Part shown: one piece after another, positions 48,807 through 60,719 of the stretch | How the letters are laid out: the number at the start of each line of letters is the position of its first letter | Numbering within the stretch: position 1 is the first letter of the stretch | Assembly: GCA_025403435.1 (NCBI GenBank) | Contig: CM046351.1 | Span: 22,723,276-22,787,275, forward strand | Origin: Artocarpus heterophyllus | Taxonomy: Eukaryota > Streptophyta > Magnoliopsida > Rosales > Moraceae | Direction of reading: 5' to 3' | Length of the DNA: 64,000 bases | Translations under genes and position numbers: made by a program | The notes under the pieces: generated by a model | Told to the model about the DNA's origin: nothing | The model's input: the letters and a program-made list of their open reading frames with translations, nothing else | The model's database searches: none

Positions 48807-51800
48807 GTTTTATTCTTTTCCCCCCTCTTTTCGGGTGGTGTTTATTTTGGTTAATGAAGTTGTGGTCACAACTATGAATGTGATTTTGCTTGGTTGAGTT
48901 ATAGAAAGAGTAATTTTGACAAGCTTTCTATCTGAATGTTGTGTGCAATTTTAGAAATATGCGTGTGGTGACTAGTTATGGGAATGGTGTCTAATGAACT
49001 TTAGGGGAACATGGGGAATTTGCTTAATTGGATTTGGGAATGTTTATGATGTTATTCCTCGCCTTTTTTTTTTTTTTTTGTGAAAACGTTTTTGATCTTT
49101 TTGAATCTAGGGAGAGAAAAAGGTGGCGAAAATTCACAATGTGTTTGCTGTCATAAGAGGGTCAGAAGAGCCTGACCGGTATGTGTTACTTGGGAACCAC
49201 AGAGATGCATGGACCTATGGGACTGTTGACCCCAATAGCGGAACTGCAGCCTTACTTGACATCGCTCGTCGGTTCTCTCTCATGATGCGTTCGGGATGGA
49301 GGCCTCGAAGGACCATTGTCCTCTGCAGCTGGGATGCTGAAGAGTTTGGGATGGTAGGTAATTAATTCAGCATCTAAATTGGTAACATGTGTGTCGCTAT
49401 TCTGTTTATGTTCATGCAGTTTTTGGAAAGGCAATGCGGTTGTCCTTGTGAAGGCTTGTTCTTTAAGCATAAATAATGTAAAAACGAAGGTTGTGTAAAT
49501 GCCTTTGCATGTAAAAATGGTCACATGTGGTTTGTCGTGCGTAGTAAAGAAAGAAAAGAGTGTCTAAAACAGACAAATCCTTTAGAGTTGAAGTGTTTTC
49601 CTTCATTGATCCTGATCCATGTTCATGGAGGTAGTTAATCCCACCAAAGTCCAAACCCGTGAAAAATAACGAGTAAACTACAGAAATATGAATTTGTGCC
49701 TTACTGGCTGGTGATACAAGCGAGTCACGGCGGCAATTATCGTGCCTCAGATGATCCAAAATGGAGGGTCTGAAGCTCAACCGTTGTTTCTTCTTGTATA
49801 TGGACTTGCAATTGATATTCCATTCTACCGCGTTTGATAATAATAGTAGACTAGCAACTAGCAATGTGATCCTTTGTTGCCTAGTAGATGTCGAAGCCAG
49901 TGATGCAGTTGAAGAAAAAAGTTATGGGGAAGTAATCTTGTCATAGATAAACAATTGTTTCGTGCAATTCTTTTATTCATTGACATGTAATCCAATTATC
50001 ATGTCTATAGATTGGATCAACGGAGTGGGTCGAACAAAACTTTGTAAATCTGGGATCCAAAGCCATTGCGTACCTTAATGTTGATTGTGCGGTTCAAGGA
50101 CCAGGGTTCTTTGCTGGTGCAACTCCTCAACTAGATAATCTTATTCTTGAAGTCATAAAGAAGGTAAAACAAAAAAGCAGTGAATTCTAAGATTGGTCCT
50201 GTGGAGGCCTTGTATTTGAGTAGTAAGTATTGACTGCTATTAAAATGATTACAGGTTGAAGATCCTGATTTTGAGGGTATGACCATATATCAGAAGTGGG
50301 CAGCTAGAAATAGTGAGAACACTGTAAGTTAACCATAGAAAGTTTTTGTTGTTGTTGTTATTATTATTATTTGGAAAAAAAAAAAAACAGTATATGAAGT
50401 TGTTTTAGGTGAACAAGTCAATTTATATTATACAAGCATAATGCATGGTACCTATATGGTATAATCTACGTTGTGAACTCACTTGTTCTTTCCTTACCAT
50501 TTGATGTTAGTTTTAAAACAAATCCAACTTTGATTCAAGTATTTATCGACAGTGACTAGAGACTTCCGTTAACTTGAAATTACTTTTCTTGCTTTTCGAG
50601 TAATTTTCCTTTCTTGCTGTGTATGCATATTATCTGCTATACTCAAGTCTTGTGAATCTCCCTCTGTGATGCAGATCGAAAGACTCGGAAGAACGGATTC
50701 TGATTTTGCTGCATTTGTGCAACATGCGGGAATTCCATCTGTAGATATGTATTATGGAAGAGGTAAGTTACTTATACTGGGGCCGATGAAATTCAGGACA
50801 AAAATGTTTTAGCAGATGAGTATTGTTCTGTCAATCTTAATCGAGCTCAATGGTAATTTTTAATGTACATGTTTGTGCGTGTAAATTGGGTTTGTAGACG
50901 GATGCTTTTGTTGTATATGCCTGCAAAAACGCTCATGCAGAACAGAAAGTTTCGGCATAGTGTTTTGCTCAAGCTGTTAATAGTTTTGTTTAGAGGATTA
51001 AGAACTGCCTTCAATTTTATTATATGTCTTGTGTTTTCCGAGTTTGGTTGGGTCCATTTTGTGCCTATTGCATTTGGAATGAGTATAAATTACAAATTCA
51101 TGAATGTTTTGCTGTCGTAGATGCCTTACATTCGATGATCTATTTTGCTCTCTTCTTACCTTTTTGTTTCCCCCTTTTCGGTCTTTGGCACTTAGAATGA
51201 TTAACCACTTGGCCCAATTTCCCAGCGTACCTAAGACACTTAAATGTAACTAGAACAAATATTTCATTCGTGATTGGTTTGACTTCCCTCGTGAATTCCA
51301 ACTGTGGCAACTACTTGGCATGATTCATGCAAAAGTGATACTTTTGATACAGATTCTGTGATGCTGATGCGTCTTCATTTTACAGATTTTCCTACATATC
51401 ACACTGCTTTTGACTCCTATGACTGGATGACGAATTATGGAGATCCTTTGTTCAAGCGCCATGTGGCTAGTAAGCCCTTTTTTTTCCTTTTTTTCTTTTT
51501 TTTTTTTCCTAAATGTATTGTTGATTTGAAGTTTAGAATCAAAATTCACATTTTGTTGGTACTTATCTGTTTTGAACTATTTTCAGTTGCTGGAGTTTGG
51601 GGACTTCTAGCCCTTCACCTTGCTGATGATTCAATTTTACCTTTTAATTATGTCTCTTATGCAGAGCAGCTAAACGTATATACTTTTGCCTAACATCTTC
51701 TCTTACTTATGCCTAGTCAAAACCATCGGTTATGATATCTGTGGCTAAATATAAAACTATATCATTTTGTCACGTTTCAGAGGCACAAGGAGGTTTTGAG

Positions 51801-52389
51801 CAACTTATTGGGTGGATTTGTTTCTCTGTCTCCTCTAAACACATCAATTCAAGAATTTGCCTCTGCAGCCAAAGAAGCAGATATTGAAGCACAGGTAAAT
51901 CAAGAGAGAGAAAAAAAAGTTATTGGAACTCTATCCTACGGTTGTTTATATTATTATTGTTCTTTTGGAAGTGCAGAAACTAGGAGAGCAAGAAACTACA
52001 GGTGAACTTGTCATGTTGAAAAGGCGGGCACTGAACGACCGGTTGATGCTTGCTGAAAGAGGCTTCCTCGATGCAGATGGGCTCGACGGAAGGCCGTGGT
52101 TCAAGCATCTTGTAAGTCGTCTCCTCCTCTTCCTTTACGAGTAATATTAGTAGCGTTTAGCTAAATAACATTGAGCTTTCGTTGTCGTTTCTGTCCTGTT
52201 TCTACAGATATATGGGCCTCCAAGTGACCCAGAAAGCAAACTAGACTTCTTTCCTGGAATAGCAGATGCAATATCTAGAACAAGAAGAATGAGTTTGAGT
52301 CAGAAGAAGGCTATAATTCAGCATGAAATCTGGAGGGTTGCTAGAGCCATCCAAAGGGCTGCTAGTGCCCTCAGAGGAGATCTTACTTG

Positions 52390-52390
<1 letters not shown>
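47594..52390 (+). CDS. AMP1: AMP1-like glutamate carboxypeptidase II homologue
   Basis: Ten exons are inferred: 47594-48559, 49111-49353, 50011-50163, 50255-50323, 50675-50762, 51386-51469, 51587-51675, 51781-51894, 51977-52111 and 52208-52390. They give 707 residues, close to Arabidopsis AMP1. The order is a short cytosolic N-terminus, one membrane anchor (about 23-42), a protease-associated domain, an M28-type zinc peptidase domain and a C-terminal dimerisation domain. The zinc ligands of the family are all present: His352 (GNHRDAW), Asp362 (VDPNSG), Glu400 (DAEEFG), Asp428 (YLNVDC) and His512 ([11 protein letters not shown]), with Glu399 as base. The spacing matches human GCPII. In Arabidopsis AMP1 acts at the ER in meristem size and microRNA-directed translational repression. 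AMP1 and its paralogue LAMP1 are not cleanly separated here. Exon 1 is very GC-rich, unlike its surroundings. Confidence 0.93.
48765..48800. repeat. (AT)n microsatellite in AMP1-like intron 1
   Basis: A TA dinucleotide run of about 36 bp downstream of exon 1. Confidence 0.9.

Positions 52391-52433
<43 letters not shown>
52391..52433. repeat. (AT)n microsatellite directly after the AMP1-like stop codon
   Basis: The run begins at the base after TGA, so it lies in the 3' UTR. Confidence 0.9.
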
Positions 52434-52434
<1 letters not shown>

Positions 52435-52885
52435 AAAGTGTCAAACTAAAGGAGTTCAACAAGTTGTGACTTGAGTTCAAAATTGGGAAAGAGCGAGAGC
52501 TTTTACATTTACTTGAACCTGTATATATGAGTGGAGTACCATTATCCTCTCCTGTTCCCACTTGTATGCGCAGTTTTTTCCCCCAACTCCTTTTTCAAGG
52601 CTGTAAATCAATCATGGGCAGTGGTCCTATGATCACTTTTGTTTTATTTTTCCCTTCTGCTTTCTTTTTTTTTTTCGTTGTTGCTTCTTAGATTTCTCGT
52701 GTTTTGGCAATTCGAATTTAACAACAAAACTGTCTTTTGCCTCCTTAAATTTAAAAATGCGCGGGAAAAGCACTCCGACTCCCATCAATGACGAGTGTTA
52801 GATGTTGGATAATTTTTGTTGTGGCTAGCAATTGGTTCTTCTCCAACGCACAAACGATTTTGAGGGAAAATGGAAGTTATTAGTG

Positions 52886-53143
52886 TCTTTGACATCTTCC
52901 ATCAAAACTTTTAGTTATACTATAAAACTTTTATATATTATAATATTTTTATTTAAAATTAGTTTAAACCATACTTCTCACACATCTATTAATAAGGTGT
53001 TTAATATGGTAGTTAAAACTATTAAAATTGTTTTTTTGTAATATGTAAGTTTTATATTATAGTTTTTTTAATTATAATATGTGAGTTTTATATTATTTAT
53101 AATCTAGATTATAGTCTAAACCAATCTTACCAAACAAAATCTT
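52886..53143. repeat. Two dispersed-family copies
   Basis: One inverted copy (about 52886-52990) has TCAAAACTTTTAGTTATACTATAAAAC. One forward copy (52995-53143) runs from AAGGTGTTTAATATGG to CTTACCAAACAAAATC, with GTAATATGTAAGTTTTA and ATAATATGTGAGTTTTA inside. Confidence 0.6.
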
Positions 53144-53149
53144 TTGTCT

Positions 53150-53760
53150 CATGTCCTAAGCATAGCTTTATTGTTTAACGATGAATACGTCTCAATTGAT
53201 GAGAAGCATTAAATGGTTGGTTTGTTTGTTTTTATTTACCGCATGGCGAACAGTTTTACATGACCAAAAAAATCCCGTGATCTTGTGATCTTGCGAGAGT
53301 GTGTGTACTTGTGTCTGTGATAATTTATTTGGATGATTTTATTTCTTTTCAATAAAGTAAGAGCCAAAGGTTCCCGTACAGTATTTGAAAAAAAAAAAAG
53401 GGAAAGCAAAAGATTATTCTGACACTTGACAAACAGAGGCAAAAGAAAATGAAGCCGAGGTCGTAAATTATTTTATTACAGTATTCTTTTTATAAAAATT
53501 TAAATACCCTACTCAATTGATTGGGAGCATTCAGTGGGTTTTTTTTACTTTCCATGACCAACACTTTTGCATGACTATAAAAAAAAAAAATCCCGTGATT
53601 TCTTTTAAAAAAAAAAAACCCGTGATCTTGTTAGAGTGTGCACTTGTGTCTGACATAATTTATTTTGATGATTTTATTTTTTTAATAAAGTAAGAGCTAC
53701 AGGCTCCCGTACAGTATTAAAAAAAGGAAAGAAAAAGTTATTTTGACAATTGACAAAAGA
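53150..53760. repeat. Diverged direct duplication in spacer
   Basis: Segments at about 53190-53400 and 53510-53730 share a CTCAATTGATKRGRAGCATT start, TTTTRCATGAC, ATCCCGTGAT, CTTGTGTCTG, ATAATTTATTTKGATGATTTTAT and CCCGTACAGTATT in the same order, so this is an old tandem duplication of about 320 bp. No gene is seen. Confidence 0.65.
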
Positions 53761-53792
53761 GGGAAAAAAAAATGCAGGTGAGTTCAGAAAAT

Positions 53793-53798
53793 AAAAAA
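53793..53798 (-). terminator. RNA polymerase III terminator of the tRNA
   Basis: On the minus strand a run of six T begins two bases (TC or equivalent) after the tRNA 3' end. Confidence 0.75.
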
Positions 53799-53799
53799 G

Positions 53800-53872
53800 C
53801 GCGCCAGGTAGGGGTCGAACCTACGACCTTCTGCTTAGGAAACAGACGCTCTATCCACTGAGCTACGGGCGC
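53800..53872 (-). tRNA. tRNA-Arg, anticodon CCU
   Basis: The 73-nt cloverleaf reads, on the minus strand: acceptor GCGCCCG, D arm GCTC-AGTGGATA-GAGC, anticodon stem TCTGT/GCAGA with loop TTCCTAA, T arm GTAGG-TTCGACC-CCTAC, acceptor CTGGCGC and discriminator G. Anticodon CCU reads AGG. One acceptor position (C6 opposite U) is unpaired. The internal A and B boxes (TAGCTCAGTGG, GGTTCGACCCC) are intact. No intron is present. Confidence 0.95.
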
Positions 53873-54017
53873 TTGTTGATTGGAAATAATTCTTTTAAAA
53901 TATACTTCTACAAAAATATGAAGCTGCAAAAATTAAAAGGCCTTCCCCGCTCATTTTCTGCAATCTTGAACCGTAAGTTTGAATAGGAGAGAGAAAGAGA
54001 GAGATAGAGAGAGAGAA

Positions 54018-56682
54018 ATGGAGGAATCGATATCGAACTTTTGCAGAAGCCTAGCTTCCTTCAGCAACCACCTCAACACCAGCTGCGACGCCCTCACGCA
54101 ATCCGTTCACCGCCGTCCCATCCCTCTCGGTACTCTGTCTCTCTCCATCTCTTTTTCTTACACTTTCTCAGCAACCAAACAGAAAATCGGACCCGAACAA
54201 TTTCATTCTAACTCCTTCCCTCTTGGCATGCTTTCGATTTTTTTGGTGGCAGATTCGGCATCGTCCACCTTCATCCAGTCCCTGAACCGGAGGGTTTCTA
54301 GCGCCAGCAGTGAGCTCAATCTTCTTGAATCCATGTCGTTGGGAACGGTGTCGCTTGAGGAACTCCTAGGTCACTTCAATGAGGTCTATCAGAACAATCA
54401 GATCCACATTCTTGACCTCGAAGACCGTCTCAAGCCCTTGGGATACGTTCCTGGTAAGTATCTTTTAGTTACTCGAGAAACTCCAATTTCCTGTCTTTGC
54501 CAAACACCAATTGTGACTCTGATTTTTGGTGTAGAAGTTGAGATTGATGATGACGATAAGCTTTTCAATGATGATTCACTGATGCCGCTTAATTTGGACT
54601 CGAAGATTGCTAGATCAAACCGTACACAGCTCTCTTTGGATGACGACGATCTGTATCCTTTCTCTCTCTATCTCTCTCTTGAAGCCATGGTTGGATTGTT
54701 ATCGAGCAAAATTAACTGTGAAGTTAGACTTAGTAGGATTCAGATTGAGATTCTATTTCCTTTTGAAACTAATTTACAGAAAAATAATTAAAAAGCCATG
54801 CTTCAAGGTTCAATACAGTTCAAATTTTGGTTCAACGTTGAAGATGTTGAAGTTGAAAAATCTGGAGCCAAATTTATTGTTGTACAACGGAGAATGGATG
54901 TAGACCTTTTTTTTTTTTTTTTTTTCTTTTTCTGTGTCTTTCTTAATTTCTAGATAGATTCGATGATTCGTTGAGTTTGAAAAATATGGGCCTCTCAAAT
55001 GTTTGTCTTGAATCTTTAGCATCTGGAGGTTAGTATTAAGCCTTTGCCTCAAAATTTCTTAAATGACACATTTTTTTATTGTGCAAAGAGTAGCTTTGGC
55101 TTTCCCAATTTTTTGTTCTCTGCTAATCTTATCCCTTTCTATGATGCAGCAAATAATAAGATTGATGACCTAGCTGTATATTTGCACAAACCAGTGAAGT
55201 TAGTTTCAAGATCTTTGAGTTAATTTGTGTTGAAAAGAACCCTTTTTTGTCTTTTTTTTGTGTGTCTTTTCCCAAGTAATATGTTAAGCTTTTGCACTAT
55301 ACAGAGACAGGCCAGATGACTTGGGGGAGACAGATTATCGTACCTTGGGAGTAACTAAGGAAAGAATGCATTTGGATTTTGGTAGGCTAGCTTTAAACTA
55401 TATAAGAAATTTTATAATTGAACTATGGTAGGACTGGTCATTCCGATCACACCGTGTAACAGATTTTTCAGGCATTAGATGATGGTCAACGATTTTAACT
55501 GTTGAAAATTTTCTTGTTGGGTCTCACCTAACGAAATGCGGCTCAAATTTCAACAGTCTAGATCAATTTGACCGTCATTCAATGCCTGAAAAATGGGCTG
55601 CACGGTACCAGAAAATGGCATGGTTGTACTGTAATTGAGCGGAGAAATTTGTCATTCTGACCATGAACAGCATCTAATGATTCTTATGCTGTCGTTCTTC
55701 ATGAATGTAGGGGAAGTTGATGATGATTCAAAGCCTGCCCTACCTCTTCCAACAACTATAAAGTTATTGAAGGACGAGTATGAGAGTCTTCCTTCCTTTA
55801 TGAAAGGGCTAGCATCATGGGAGGTATGGAGTTCTCCTTAATGTGTCTCGTGACTTGACGTACACCTGTTTAAACTTTATGACAATGATTCTTAATCAAT
55901 TTTTTTTCCCCGAAAATTGTTTTATTTTATAGCTCGGAATTTCTTTCAACGTTTTGGAAAAAAATGTCCAAACTACTTGCCGGGAAAAAAGGTGTGGCTA
56001 TAATTGGAGATGTACAGTGAGATCCTTGTACTGCCAAAAAAAAAAAGTTTGCTTTACAGACAACAAAGTGGAAACTCTTTCAATGGTAGATTGTACGATA
56101 GAAAATTTCGGATTCTCCTATGTTACATTGAGGAGCTTTTTTTTATTGATACATGATTTGTTGCATTGTCTAATCTAGTTTTTGGTGGCCTGGTGACTAT
56201 TTTTTTCAGCAGTGAAATATCTTATTTTCTTTGTACTTTGTAATTAGTTCTTTGCCTAAGTTTACTATGGATGATTTTGCAATCAACATCGTCTAAAATT
56301 GCATAATTTCTGTTGCATTCTGGTGTACTTAATCTCCAAGGACCTGCTCGTGGCTGTTGACAAGATAAATTCGAACCTGAGACAGAGAACAAGTAAAACT
56401 AACTACTTTCACCAAGATGAAATTTCGTCACTGGATTTGGGTACGTCTCTGCCCTGATTTCCTTATTTCATGCCATGCCTTTACGATATTCTCAAAAGGG
56501 TTAATGGGTAGCTAATTTTATACCGACAGTGTAGTCTCATAAACATTACAATAACGAGGTTGCTTTGGTGCTGTTTTGCTGGTGTAGGGCCTAAGGAGAG
56601 GTCATATGTGCTGCTGCTCGTGCGCATGAATCGGTTAAAAGTGGATACTATAGACGGTTTGATATCCTACCGAGTTTTATAG
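54018..56682 (+). CDS. SKA3-like spindle and kinetochore-associated protein
   Basis: Nine exons are inferred: 54018-54129, 54253-54453, 54535-54652, 54958-55028, 55150-55198, 55305-55381, 55711-55823, 56341-56440 and 56588-56682, giving 311 residues. The frame closes cleanly across all junctions. The N-terminal about 105 residues (MEESISNFCRSLASFSNHL to ILDLEDRLKPLGYVP) are predicted helical and have the layout of the SKA3 coiled-coil region that assembles with SKA1 and SKA2. An acidic middle (EIDDDD, LSLDDDD) follows, then GLS/LDFG-type motifs and a C-terminal LPSFMKGLASWEDLLVAVDKINSNL segment that recalls the end of animal SKA3. The SKA complex couples kinetochores to microtubules. The exon 4 acceptor was chosen at 54957/54958 because the earlier AG would give a stop. 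Family assignment is by motif recognition only; human SKA3 is longer. Confidence 0.68.
55415..55636. mobile_element. Foldback MITE in SKA3-like intron 6
   Basis: The two halves are inverted copies over about 100 bp. TTTTTCAGGCATTAGATGATGGTCAA and CTGTTGAAA on the left pair with the reverse complement of TTTCAACAGT...TTGACCGTCATTCAATGCCTGAAAAA on the right. The outer ends are TAATTGAACTA and its partner TGTACTGTAATTG. The element fills most of the intron. Confidence 0.75.
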
Positions 56683-56701
56683 ATAATAAGACACAACAAC
56701 A

Positions 56702-56741
56702 CTTAGCATTTGACCATTACGCTTAGCATTTGACCATTACG
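56702..56741. repeat. Perfect 20-bp tandem duplication
   Basis: The unit CTTAGCATTTGACCATTACG occurs twice in a row, 20 bp after the SKA3-like stop codon, so it is probably in the 3' UTR. Confidence 0.95.
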
Positions 56742-57814
56742 CAAAGTACTTGGAGAATTTCTTCATAAAAACTAAAGTTACTTTGGCGAAAGGCCAAACA
56801 TTTGTTTAGATGTAGTACGAAGAAGACAGATGTTTCCTGTCTTCTACATCTTGTCTTGCTTTGCGTTGCGTTGATGTGTTCATTCTCAACCACTTAATAC
56901 ACATCCATGAGACGGAGATTCATATGGCAATCTTGGAAAAGCAAAAGCTATAATAATTCTGTTTTAAAAAAACTACATAAGGAACTTTCTATTTATATTT
57001 TTTTTTTTCGTTCAGATTTGTTGAATTACAGATGTTAGTACTTTGTCGTTTTTTCAAAAGCGTTGTTGCATTTCTGTGGCTTGTCCTTTGGTACGTCTTC
57101 AGTTCATTTAGGTGTCCTTTTTCTTTGGCTGAGGACCTCAATTATTGACGTGGAATCAAGGTTCCCAAGAGGGAGACATTTGAATGCATGGAATTGGGAA
57201 TGAAGGATTTTACCAGGTTAAGTCAGACGGAAGGTTTCAAAATTCACCTGAAGAAGCCCGACAAGGGAAAAATCCTTAAATTAGAGGAAAAACACTCATA
57301 CTTTGTAATCAATATCAATATTCAAGTCTTCGTAATACAGTAGCTACTATGGCTATTTTTAGCTCATTTACAAAATGATAACAAAAAAAATTAAATGACG
57401 TCTAGACAAATAACAATAAGTCAAAAAAGCTAAAATATAAAAAAACCTATTGGCAAGAAAGGAAAATAAGGTTGAAATGGCATTTCAGCCTACATGTCTT
57501 CTCATGACAAGAAGAGAGAAGGAATTCAAAAGTCAGATAAAGTGCAAGAATAATACAGTCAAGACTGGATAGGGGATTTGAAAAATTTGCAAAACAGGGC
57601 ATTAGAATATCACCCCAATCAGAATTTATATAACGCATATACCTAGTTTTCTGCTTCAGTCAAGACCAAAAAATCCTTTCCATGAGTTTATAACCTTATT
57701 ACTTATAAAATAATAGATCTTAGTCTAATCTAGCATGTAGCTTACATTTTAGGCCGAGAGTCATTGTTTTATAAATAGAGGTTTTTACCCCAAGGGGTTG
57801 AATAGGATTGCTTG
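56742..57814. other. 3' flank of the SKA3-like gene
   Basis: Probable 3' UTR and spacer; no gene is recognised. A TATAAATAG sits at about 57770. Confidence 0.5.
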
Positions 57815-57985
57815 TCGAGGTTGGACTTTGAGAGTGAAGTTTTGTCCCACTTCAGATGGTTTTGTACCATATCGGAGCACAACTTGAAAAGTAGAAGAAA
57901 AATATACGAGAGAGAAGCAATAGTAATGACCATTCACAAAGCAACATCATCATCTACTAACATTTTAGTCCTGAACGTGCAGTTA
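57815..57985 (+). repeat. Duplicated segment, copy 1
   Basis: It shares with 60463-60610 the ordered blocks AAGTTTTGTCCCACTTC, CCATATC, AGCACAA, AAGAAAAA, AGCAATAGTAATGA / GAAATAGTAATGA and ATCATCA. Both copies have the same orientation, about 2.6 kb apart. Confidence 0.65.
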
Positions 57986-58050
57986 ATTATTTGTCATACA
58001 AGCCACTCACAATGCAAATTCCTCAATTTCAGAACACATTTAGAAGATAC

Positions 58051-59505
58051 CTTTTTTTTTTTTGGAAAAAAGAAACGAAATATATCTTACTCATCAAGTA
58101 TAAAAAATACAGAGGAAATAGGATTTGTCAAAACCTCGACGGCAAGAAATAAAGACAACTCGCTTAAAACCACCTAGTCTCTCCTACAAAAATGAAGACC
58201 AATCCCTAATAAGATCAATAAACAGCAAATCAGAAAATTCTTTTTCAGGATGGATACAGTAGGCTATGTTGACTTTAAATCTTATCCCACACCGCTAAAA
58301 GATCCTCTTCTAATCCTTCAAAAATTCTTCTGTTTCCCTGGATCCAAAGGCCCCACCATATGGCAATCGTAGCAATCTGTCCCAAGAGCCTTCTCCTACT
58401 GTTGGAACTGAAAGCAGAAAAATATGCTCCTAGCTCGTTGCAACTCTGAGGAAATGTCCAATTTCTTCAAAAGAAAACTCCAGATTTTATAGGTGAAAGG
58501 GCAGTGTAAAAAAATTTATGGTCCCTCGATTCTCCTCCGTTCTTACATAGCACACATCAACCAGAAGAAACATGAAGAAATGGATTTTTTTCTCTGCAAA
58601 CAATCATGAGTGTTCAGTTTATCAAGTAATAGTAACTAACAAAAAGAACTAGCAAAGCACTGAACATTCTTCCAGGGGCAGGTCTGGAATCCGACTGATT
58701 AAGATTTAAACCACACTTACTCCTAACAACCTTATGCCAAAGGGCATTCTGTTCCAGCGGAGGTTATTTACAAAGCAGTGCTTTGTTCCTCTTCCAAATG
58801 TTCCTCATACCCAAACCGGCATTTTGATATGCAAACTTTGTTCCAAGCCACAAGATGGGAAGATGCTTCGTTGTCAAAACTTTTCCAAAAAAGATCACTC
58901 ATCATTTGTTCGATCTCTCCTGCTATATGCTTGGGAATTCTGAAAGGAGACAGAAAGTACACCGGGAGAGAGGAAAGAACTGACTGGATCAAAGTAAGTC
59001 TAAGAACACCTTCTTCCAACCTGCCAATCGTTTAGACACTTTAGCGATCACAGGATCCCAAAATGATGGAGTCAAAGGATTACCTCCAAGAGGCAATCCC
59101 AAACACTTAGTAGGCCAAGCACCAACTGAACACCCCATGAGATTTGCCAAGTGATTGATTCTATTCTCCTCAACGCTGATGCCGAAAATAGCACTTTTCT
59201 CCAAATTAATTTTTAAGCAGGAGACTAGACCAAAAACTTCTAAAATTGTCATCAAGTTTGAGAGGCTGTCTTCCTCGGAGGTCCAAAAAACAATGTGTCA
59301 TTCGCAAATTGTAAATGAGAAATCCAAACTTCTTCCCTGCCAATTTGAAGTGGTTTGAACCATTGCCGGTCCACAGCTGTATGAAGCAGCCTTTTTAAAG
59401 CATCTACCACTATTATGAACAGATATGGAGATAACAGATCACCTTGCCTTAAACCCCGAGAGCCGATAAATTAGAAGAGACTATTACACATCTGAAAACC
59501 TTTTT
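58051..59505 (-). pseudogene. 5'-truncated LINE retrotransposon relic
   Basis: Read on the minus strand, reverse transcriptase begins in GLRQGDLLSPYLFIIVVDA (about 59450-59400). It continues to the catalytic box, which reads FANDTLFF instead of the expected FADD. Then come the thumb region (LKINLEKSAIFGIS, YLGLPLGGNP-like CLGLPLGGNP, RLAGWKK) and RLTLIQSVLSSLPVYFLSPFRIPK. The C-terminal WWGLWIQGNRRIFEG segment follows near 58370-58300. A T run on the plus strand at about 58051-58063 is the poly-A tail. Several stops and frame changes break it. It is an L1-type plant LINE by its order of motifs. Confidence 0.85.
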
Positions 59506-60462
59506 TTTTTTTTTTAACAGAATCAATTTCCAGTTTCTTACTATTCATAATTTTCATTAACAGTTTCGGATGGATCGTGTAGCAGATTCACGTTCTAACT
59601 TTTGTACCTGTCAACATAAACACGATTTTAGACATTACTACATTCTTTGTATCAACAAATCAGAGCTAACTATTAATAAAGCTGATCACTTGTGAGTCAG
59701 GAAGCAACATATTTATATCAACAAGTACAGCTTGCAACAGTATAACAACAGAATTTTAACATGCGTGATAGCTTGAGCACTAGAATCCAATCTACAAACA
59801 AAACAGGGCTAATAATATTTCCATTTCCATTCCTTTTTTTTACGTCCTTTACGATTCCACCATCATTTTATGATAAATTTGCTGTTTTTTAATCGCTATA
59901 GTTCTTCGTTTGATCTCCTCTTTGGTCTTTAGTTCACAATAGCAAGCAGGACAACGCCAATGAGAACAGATAGATAAACAGTCAGACAATAGCTACAGCC
60001 TACAAGTAGGAAGGCGACCAAGGTAGTTTCAGCTAAAATATGTAGACCAACTTCTCCTCTGATTTTAATAAGAAACATCACAAGAGATCCAAGACATATG
60101 AAACAATGGATGAGCTATATAATTTTCAATTCACAATAGAAAAGGATGTTTCTGATCATGACTGAGATGATTAGTTAAAAAAATCATGCAAAGAGGACTC
60201 ACCATGATTTTGCCTCTTTCCTTAAATACTTTTTGGCCCTTCAGTTTGCAAGCTATTCCATTTGACAAGAAGAGGGAAAAAAAAACAAGAAGTTCTTCCA
60301 AAGCTCAACTTACACACTGTACACTGCATGCGAAAATAATTAACAAAAACGAATAAGAAGTCAAGGATTGAAGAGCGGCTTAACAAGATCAGTAATAGGA
60401 GATACTAAATCAAAAAATAAATCAAAACTTCATCAATACATCAGTCTTCTGCTCATAAAATT
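59506..60462. other. Spacer without a gene
   Basis: AT-rich sequence with no supported coding region. Part of the first 100 bp may still belong to the LINE. Confidence 0.5.
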
Positions 60463-60610
60463 GCAGTTTCGGACTCAAGTTTTGTCCCACTTCGGACATT
60501 TTTCCCATATCATAGCACAAATGATGAAGAAAAAGAGAATATATTGGATGTAAAAGAAATAGTAATGAACATAAATCATCACCATACTAATCTACGAATT
60601 TACGCTCGAT
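60463..60610 (+). repeat. Duplicated segment, copy 2
   Basis: Partner of 57815-57985; see that entry. Confidence 0.65.
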
Positions 60611-60719
60611 CAACAAAGGATTCCAATCCCTTCATCAAAAGTTATTAAGCACAAACTCTGTCCAGAACTGATTTCAGTCAAAGTTAACTCCTAGATCCTA
60701 GTTTGTTTGAATTCATGAC

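Noticed and set aside
53738..53929. Minus-strand open frame containing VAQWIERLFPKQKVVGSTPT
   Set aside because: This peptide is the well-known false translation of a tRNA gene; the region is tRNA-Arg(CCU).
57838..57870. TCCCACTTC as a plant snRNA upstream sequence element (also at 60478)
   Set aside because: The match to the RTCCCACATCG consensus is partial, no TATA box sits at the required spacing, and no snRNA sequence follows.
60363..60600. ATGATGA as a C box of a box C/D snoRNA (about 60524)
   Set aside because: No paired D box or terminal stem is visible, and the duplicated copy at 57.8 kb lacks the motif.
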